Both the position numbers and the translations under genes were made by a program. DNA of 9,011 nucleotides from Thermomicrobiales bacterium. Its GTDB lineage: Bacteria > Chloroflexota > Chloroflexia > Thermomicrobiales > UBA6265. The notes beneath the pieces were generated by a model. That model was not told where the DNA came from, did not search any database, and was given only the letters and a program-made list of their open reading frames with translations. Shown piece by piece: positions 4,896 through 9,011 of this stretch (its first letter is position 1; the number at the start of each line of letters is the position of its first letter). The stretch is taken from contig JAICRA010000042.1 in NCBI GenBank assembly GCA_025937615.1, positions 1-9,011 on the forward strand, read 5' to 3'.

Positions 4896-6362
4896 ATGTT
4901 TACGCGTCTCGCCTTGACTGTGCTGACCGTGATGAGTGGCCGGCTCCTGCGACGGCCTCGTTCGCGGTCGCGCCGGCGAGAGACGACCTCCGCAGCAGCA
5001 ACGACGTTGAGTGGAGCATCGACGTGTCCGGAGACTGAGACACCGGCTGAGGGCGGTACCCCGATTCCGTCGCCGGCACCAACGCAGAGCCAACCGTCCG
5101 CGCAGGTCGAGCTTGCGCGGGCAGGTCAGGAGGACCAATTTCATCGCTCCCGGCGACGAACAAGCCCCCCACCCGTCGCGGCAGTTGCGGTTCGGAGCCT
5201 ACCCATACTGGGTGTTCTCGGGGCGTTGGTCACTCTGCTGCTCGCGGTCGGCGCCGTGCGCGGAGAGCTGCCGTTTATCGGCCCGGTCGAGACAACCAGC
5301 GCGGCCTGGGCTGTTGCCCTGCTGACGATCTCTCTCTGGGCGGTCTATCTCCTCTGGAAAGTGCCGCAATGGCAGGCAAACAGCTGGGCCCGATCGGGCA
5401 ACCCCAGTCCACGCGAGGTATTCGAGATCGAGAACGAGTCACGTGGCACGCTCGGCCAGATCCTGAGCGGTGTCGCCGTTCTTACCGGGCTGATTTTTGC
5501 CTGGCAGCAGTTGGGACAGACGAGCGACAACCTGCGTGTGAGTCAGGAAGGACAGATAACCGATCGGTTCTCGCGCGCCGTCGACCAGCTCGGGAGCGAC
5601 GATCTCACGGTGCGTCTGGGCGGTATCTACGCGCTGGAGCGTATTGCCCGCGACTCGCCGCGCGATTATGGTCCGGTCATGGAGGTGCTGACGGCGTTCG
5701 TTCGCCAGGAGTCTCCATTGCCGGGCGATGCGGCGGCAACACCCCAGACGAGTGCGCCCCCGATACCGCTCGAGGTCGAGGCTGTCCTGAAAGTGATCGG
5801 ACGGAGGACACCAGAGCAGATAAGCGCCGAGGTGGAAGAGGGAGGATGCCTGGACCTCGCCGGGATCAACGCGGTGGGGATGGACCTGGCCGGCTACGAC
5901 TTGCGCAACACGTGCTGGGACCGCTCCGATCTGCGCGGCGCGATCATGGTCCGCGCTGACCTCTCGGATGCGACGTTCGCCGAGAGCACGCTCATCCAGG
6001 CGAATCTCGACGGCGTTGCCGCTCAGGGGGCAAGTTTCTATCAGGCGAATATCGCGCTGGCCAACCTCAGCCGGGCCGATCTGCAAAACGCCAATCTTCT
6101 GGCCGCTGATCTCTCCACCGCAACGCTTGAAGGCACCAATCTCAGCGAGGCAAATCTCCTTGGTACGAATCTGCGCAACGCACTCCTGCTCAGCACCGAT
6201 CTGAGCGGGGCAAACGTGCTCAATGCGGACTTCACCGGAGCCGTCTTATCCGGTGCGAATTTGACTGACGTCGAAGGACTCACGGGGGAGCAAATCGAAC
6301 CCGCAATTGTCGACGGGGCGACGCAACTTCCCCCCAACATCGATCTCCCGCCGGACTTGTGA
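4896..6362 (+). CDS. Membrane protein with C-terminal pentapeptide repeats
   Basis: About 488 residues from the ATG at 4896. The N-terminus is Arg-rich, then Ser/Pro/Thr-rich (to about residue 95) and of low complexity. Two membrane helices follow (about 101-121 and 135-156) and a third hydrophobic stretch (about 186-204). Next is a conserved soluble block, SQEGQITDRFSRAVDQLGS (216-234) and VRLGGIYALERIARDS (239-254), often found before pentapeptide repeats in bacterial proteins. From about 319 to 460 come A(D/N)LXX repeats (such as ADLSD, ANLDG, ADLQN, ANLLA, TNLSE), which should form a right-handed four-sided beta-helix. The function is unknown; signalling or protein binding at the membrane is a guess. 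The start is uncertain: GGGAGG at 4876-4881 is 14 bases from this ATG and only 2 from an in-frame TTG at 4884; an ATG at 4932 is also in frame. Only weak -10-like sequence (near 4843-4851) lies upstream. The stop is 27 bp from the convergent neighbour. Confidence 0.85.
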   Translation: MFTRLALTVLTVMSGRLLRRPRSRSRRRETTSAAATTLSGASTCPETETPAEGGTPIPSPAPTQSQPSAQVELARAGQEDQFHRSRRRTSPPPVAAVAVRSLPILGVLGALVTLLLAVGAVRGELPFIGPVETTSAAWAVALLTISLWAVYLLWKVPQWQANSWARSGNPSPREVFEIENESRGTLGQILSGVAVLTGLIFAWQQLGQTSDNLRVSQEGQITDRFSRAVDQLGSDDLTVRLGGIYALERIARDSPRDYGPVMEVLTAFVRQESPLPGDAAATPQTSAPPIPLEVEAVLKVIGRRTPEQISAEVEEGGCLDLAGINAVGMDLAGYDLRNTCWDRSDLRGAIMVRADLSDATFAESTLIQANLDGVAAQGASFYQANIALANLSRADLQNANLLAADLSTATLEGTNLSEANLLGTNLRNALLLSTDLSGANVLNADFTGAVLSGANLTDVEGLTGEQIEPAIVDGATQLPPNIDLPPDL

Positions 6363-6389
6363 TGAAGTCCCGCTGGAACGACTCTTCCG

Positions 6390-7022
6390 TCAGCCTCCCG
6401 GCGTTATCGGCGCGACTGAGCTCAGCAGTTGCAGATCACCGCCGACGACGATCCCCGCCGCTTCATAGGTGAATCCCGAGCCGTCGCCCGCCGCCCTGTC
6501 GCCGACAGTGAGTCGCGCCGTGTCTTGACCAACCAGTCCGGGACCGGCATCGAAGACCTCGAGCTGGAATGGGTGTTGCTCTCCCCCATTGACAGTCATG
6601 ACACCTGTGACAGTGCGAAGGTGCTCTTCGCCGTCGGGCCAGGTGTAGGCGATCGGGCCAATGCTCTCCAGGGTCAGCCCACCATCGGTGTTCGGATCGA
6701 GCCAGCGCACGAACCCCGCGGCTTCCTGCAGTGCGTCGGCGGCCAGCTGGGTGGCGAACAGAACGAGATTGACATCCCCGGACTGGGTACGCACGACCCC
6801 GCCCCCGGTCATTCCGATCAGGCAGCAGTCGCAGCCACCGTCGGTGCAATTGCATGGTTTACAGGGTAATCCGACGCTCTGGGTGCCTTGCGCCGCCGCC
6901 CGCCGAGGCGTTGCACGGAATGTCGCCAGCGCTGCGGCTGCCGCACCAGTGCGGTAGACCCCGCGACGAGGCAGATGGCGCGCAAGTGACCGAGCCAATG
7001 CATCAAACCGAGGAGCATCCAT
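6390..7022 (-). CDS. Exported cysteine-rich protein of unknown function
   Basis: 210 residues. The ATG at 7022 has GGAG 7 bases upstream. The N-terminus (MDAPRFDALARSLARHLPRRGVYR) followed by an Ala-rich segment (26-34) resembles the Arg-Arg signal peptides of many small secreted proteins of Thermomicrobia-like bacteria; I recognise the pattern from memory only. Cleavage near AAAQ (42-45) is likely. Then comes a tight cysteine cluster, C54, C57, C59, C64, C66 and C67 (CxxCxCx4CxCC), and no cysteines afterwards. The rest (about 70-205) is Gly-rich with alternating beta-like segments (TGGGVVRTQSGDVNLVLFA ... GVMTVNGG ... GIVVGGDLQLL). It is loosely like extracellular beta-sandwich domains that begin with GGG and end in a GGxI/L strand. 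Metal binding by the cysteines is possible, but disulfides are as likely outside the cell. A promoter at 7072-7099 is divergent from the SDR operon. Confidence 0.8.
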   Translation of the reverse strand: MDAPRFDALARSLARHLPRRGVYRTGAAAAALATFRATPRRAAAQGTQSVGLPCKPCNCTDGGCDCCLIGMTGGGVVRTQSGDVNLVLFATQLAADALQEAAGFVRWLDPNTDGGLTLESIGPIAYTWPDGEEHLRTVTGVMTVNGGEQHPFQLEVFDAGPGLVGQDTARLTVGDRAAGDGSGFTYEAAGIVVGGDLQLLSSVAPITPGG

Positions 7023-7071
7023 ACCGCATCTCCCGATAGCAGGTCATTTTTGGTCTGTGTCGTTCACGTGC

Positions 7072-7099
7072 AGGCTACACCCGCAGGCAGCTATGTCAA
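7072..7099 (-). promoter_or_regulatory. Promoter of the cysteine-rich protein gene
   Basis: On the minus strand TTGACA (7099-7094), a 16-bp spacer and TAGCCT (7077-7072). The predicted start near 7065 gives a leader of about 43 bases. The palindrome CACGTG (7065-7070) sits at that start. The -35 box is 32 bp from the divergent -35 box at 7132. Confidence 0.65.
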
Positions 7100-7131
7100 C
7101 CGCCAGACGCGAGCGTGAACGCGGTGCCGTC

Positions 7132-7160
7132 TTGACAATGGCGGACGCCGTCGCTACGAT
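7132..7160 (+). promoter_or_regulatory. Promoter of the SDR/hydroxyacid dehydrogenase operon
   Basis: TTGACA at 7132-7137, a 17-bp spacer and TACGAT at 7155-7160. Transcription should begin around 7167, leaving a leader of about 150 bases before the GTG at 7320. No other structure or small gene is evident in that leader. Confidence 0.8.
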
Positions 7161-7166
7161 CAGCCC

Positions 7167-7180
7167 ACTGGTCAACCAGT
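7167..7180 (+). promoter_or_regulatory. Palindromic operator at the transcription start (FadR/GntR-like)
   Basis: A perfect inverted repeat, ACTGGT-CA-ACCAGT, begins 7 bp after the -10 box, where a bound repressor would block initiation. The TGGT-NN-ACCA core is the kind recognised by FadR-subfamily GntR regulators, many of which control sugar-acid and hydroxy-acid catabolism. An extra GTCAACCA copy follows in tandem (7171-7178 and 7179-7186). The regulator is not in the window; the family assignment is inference. Confidence 0.6.
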
Positions 7181-7319
7181 CAACCACTAAACCGGTTATT
7201 GCTGCCGAGGACCGGCTCGCCGCAAGCGAGCGCCCCACAGCCATTTCAGGCTTCAAGGGCGTGCCCGCCAAACGGTAGCAGCCAGCTGACGCGCTCAGAC
7301 AGACTCGGGGAGGGATGGG

Positions 7320-8078
7320 GTGGCGCGCCTGGAGGGCAAGATCGCTGTCGTTACAGGGGCGGGTAGCGGGATCGGTCAGGAAGCCGCCCGCGCATTTGCT
7401 CGCGAAGGAGCGAGAGTCGGCGTGCTCGATCGCAACGCGCCAGCGGTCGAGGCGACGATCCAGGAGATCGGCGACCGGTCGTTCCCGCTGATCACGGATG
7501 TCACCGACGAAGCGAGCGTCGCCGCCGCATTCGATGACGTGCGCCACCGTCATGGACGCCTCGACGTGCTTTACACATGCGCTGCCGTTCAGCTCATCGG
7601 CGAAGATGCGCCTGTGCACGAATTAGACATCGATGTCTGGCAACGGACGCACGACGTGAACCTGCGCGGGGTTTATCTCACGTGCAAACATGGGGTGCGC
7701 CTGATGATGGAGAGCGGTGAAGGCGGCTCGATCATCAACGCCGGCTCTCCCACCGGGATCACCATGTCTGGCGCCGGCTGGCATGCCTACTCGTCGTCCA
7801 AGGCCGGAGTCATGGGGCTTACCCGCGTCATGGCCGCTGACTACGCGCCATACGGCATTCGCGTCAACGGCATCGTCCCCGGCTCGATCGAGACGACACT
7901 CACCAAACCGCTGATGGACGACCCCGAGGTACGAGCCAAACTGGTGTCGCTGCACCCGATCGGCCGGGTCGGTACGCCGCAGGACATGGCGGGAATCGCG
8001 GTCTTCCTTGCTTCGGACGAATCGGCGTTTGCCACCGGCTCACATTTCCACGTCGACGGCGGTATCTCGGTACGCTGA
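7320..8078 (+). CDS. SDR-family NAD(P)-dependent oxidoreductase
   Basis: 252 residues, the classical short-chain dehydrogenase length. The Rossmann motif TGAGSGIG is at 12-19. Asp37 at the end of the second strand favours NAD(H) over NADP(H), and D60 is the adenine-contacting Asp. The catalytic set is N114 (DVNLRG), a Ser in INAGS (S143), Y157 and K161 (YSSSK). The C-terminal half shows the usual PG and FLASDES...TGSHFHVDGG features. The normally conserved NNAG motif after the fourth strand is replaced by TCAA (86-89). The start is the GTG at 7320, with GGGGAGGG 5 bases before it. The gene leads an operon: the hydroxyacid dehydrogenase ATG follows the stop by 11 bp. The substrate is unknown. 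The partner enzyme and the operator suggest oxidation of a sugar acid or related hydroxy compound. Confidence 0.93.
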   Translation: MARLEGKIAVVTGAGSGIGQEAARAFAREGARVGVLDRNAPAVEATIQEIGDRSFPLITDVTDEASVAAAFDDVRHRHGRLDVLYTCAAVQLIGEDAPVHELDIDVWQRTHDVNLRGVYLTCKHGVRLMMESGEGGSIINAGSPTGITMSGAGWHAYSSSKAGVMGLTRVMAADYAPYGIRVNGIVPGSIETTLTKPLMDDPEVRAKLVSLHPIGRVGTPQDMAGIAVFLASDESAFATGSHFHVDGGISVR

Positions 8079-8089
8079 GAGTGAGGGGC

Positions 8090-9011
8090 ATGAGCGACGC
8101 TTTTCGTGTCGGTGTCACGCGCGATTTCATCCGTCCCAACGGGGAGCTTGGATTCGGCGGGGCCGGAGTACGCCTGCTGGAGCAGACTCCTGGTATCGAT
8201 GTGACGTTCCTCCCGGAGCACGGGAGCGAGCTGCGCCCCGAGGAGATCGCCGGGTTCGACGCACTTGGGGTGCTCGGACCGCGCGTTACCGAGGCGACGC
8301 TCGAAGGCAACAAGCGCCTGACGCTGGTCGCGCGCTTCGGCGTCGGCTACGACAACATCGACGTCCCGGCTTGTACCGCGAATGGGGTGTTCTTGACGAT
8401 CACCCCGGAGGCGGTGCAGCGGCCGATGGCCGTCGTCAATCTGACCTTCATTCTGGCCCTTGCGGGGCGCCTGCTCGAACAGGACCGGTTGACGCGCGAG
8501 GGCCGCTGGGCCGACAAGCAGGATGCACGCGGCACGGGACTGGTCAGCAAGACTCTCGGCACCATCGGGTTCGGACGAATCGCACAGGAGACCCATCGCA
8601 TCGCTCGACCGCTCGGTATGCGCCACATCGCGTATGACCCGTACGCGATTACCACTGTTGCGGAGGCCGAAGGGGTCGAGCTGACCGATCTCGAAACCCT
8701 GCTCAAAGAGTCCGATTTCGTCGTGGTGGCCGCGGCGTTGACGCCGGAGACGCGCCACATCGTCAATGCCGAGCGCGTGGCCATGATGAAGCCGACGGCG
8801 CACCTGATCAGCACCGCCCGCGGTCCGCTCGTCGATCAGGGGGCGCTGTACGAGGCCCTGCGGAACCGGCGCATCGCCGGAGCGGGGATGGACGTCTTCG
8901 AGCAGGAGCCGGTCGATCCGAACGATCCCATTTTGACGCTTGAGAACGTCATCGTCACGCCGCACGCGCTCTGCTGGACGGACGAGTGCGAGCGGATCAT
9001 GGGAGAGAGCG
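8090..9011 (+). CDS. D-2-hydroxyacid dehydrogenase, 3' end outside the window
   Basis: 307 codons are visible, with no stop before the window edge. Relatives are usually about 310-340 residues, so little is missing. It interconverts a D-2-hydroxy acid and a 2-oxo acid with NAD(H). The NAD-binding domain has GFGRIA at 160-165 (the last Gly of the GxGxxG motif is Ala) and Asp183 (YDPY) as the ribose-binding acid. The catalytic residues are R244 (STARGPLVD), E273 (FEQEP) and H292 (TPHALCW). The substrate-binding loop is ARFGVGYDNID (81-91). The ATG at 8090 follows GTGAGGGGC, with only 3-4 bases between GAGG and the ATG, a rather close spacing; no other in-frame Met is near. The gene is co-transcribed with the SDR gene. 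It could be a glyoxylate/hydroxypyruvate reductase-like or phosphoglycerate dehydrogenase-like enzyme; the substrate cannot be decided. Confidence 0.93.
   Translation, partial: MSDAFRVGVTRDFIRPNGELGFGGAGVRLLEQTPGIDVTFLPEHGSELRPEEIAGFDALGVLGPRVTEATLEGNKRLTLVARFGVGYDNIDVPACTANGVFLTITPEAVQRPMAVVNLTFILALAGRLLEQDRLTREGRWADKQDARGTGLVSKTLGTIGFGRIAQETHRIARPLGMRHIAYDPYAITTVAEAEGVELTDLETLLKESDFVVVAAALTPETRHIVNAERVAMMKPTAHLISTARGPLVDQGALYEALRNRRIAGAGMDVFEQEPVDPNDPILTLENVIVTPHALCWTDECERIMGES

Noticed and set aside
3713..5038. Long open frame on the plus strand (441 codons)
   Set aside because: It lies almost wholly antisense to the carboxypeptidase gene, whose active-site motifs are clear; such frames are common in GC-rich DNA.
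6363..6389. Terminator between the two convergent genes
   Set aside because: The 27 bases form no convincing hairpin or T-run.
7057..7278. Plus-strand frame of 73 codons
   Set aside because: Its start lies upstream of the predicted operon promoter and it covers both the promoter and the operator; no ribosome site precedes it.
7044..7619. Minus-strand frame of 191 codons
   Set aside because: It overlaps the SDR gene and both divergent promoters, and has no convincing protein features.
7841..8965. Long open frame on the minus strand (374 codons)
   Set aside because: It is antisense to the SDR and hydroxyacid dehydrogenase genes, which have full family motifs.

Overview
The window is high-GC bacterial DNA holding eight protein genes, two of them cut by the window edges, and several readable regulatory sites. 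A Chloroflexota genome, possibly class Thermomicrobia, is my best guess. The grounds are the high GC content, a tRNA-synthetase gene under T-box control, short secreted proteins with Arg-Arg signal peptides, and a membrane pentapeptide-repeat protein. No single marker gene here proves the lineage.

Left part (1-1319, all minus strand): two related small secreted proteins lie in tandem. The first (1-191) shows only its N-terminus. The second (470-1126) is complete and ends in an LPETG-type sortase sorting signal. Both have an Arg-Arg signal peptide of the same pattern, and both carry the same 16-bp element (13/16 identical) about 70 bp before the start codon. Two strong hairpins follow the second gene.

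Centre (1320-4771, minus strand): a D-Ala-D-Ala carboxypeptidase gene (dac type) is followed by thrS. The 330-nt leader of thrS is a T-box riboswitch. A sigma70-type promoter with its -35 box over the dac stop codon is followed by Stem I with an ACC (Thr) specifier, a T-box antiterminator, and a terminator ending in five T. The ThrRS itself lacks the usual N-terminal TGS domain.

Right part: a membrane pentapeptide-repeat protein (plus strand, 4896-6362) converges on a cysteine-rich secreted protein (minus, 6390-7022). The secreted protein is divergent from a two-gene operon (plus, from 7320) that encodes an SDR oxidoreductase and a D-2-hydroxyacid dehydrogenase. Both sides of this divergent region have TTGACA-type promoters. 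A perfect ACTGGT-CA-ACCAGT palindrome sits at the predicted transcription start of the operon and looks like a FadR/GntR-type operator, which suggests substrate-induced catabolism of a hydroxy acid or sugar acid.

No rRNA, tRNA, CRISPR array, transposase or phage gene was found. The best leads are the shared promoter element with the paired surface proteins, the thrS T-box, and the palindromic operator.
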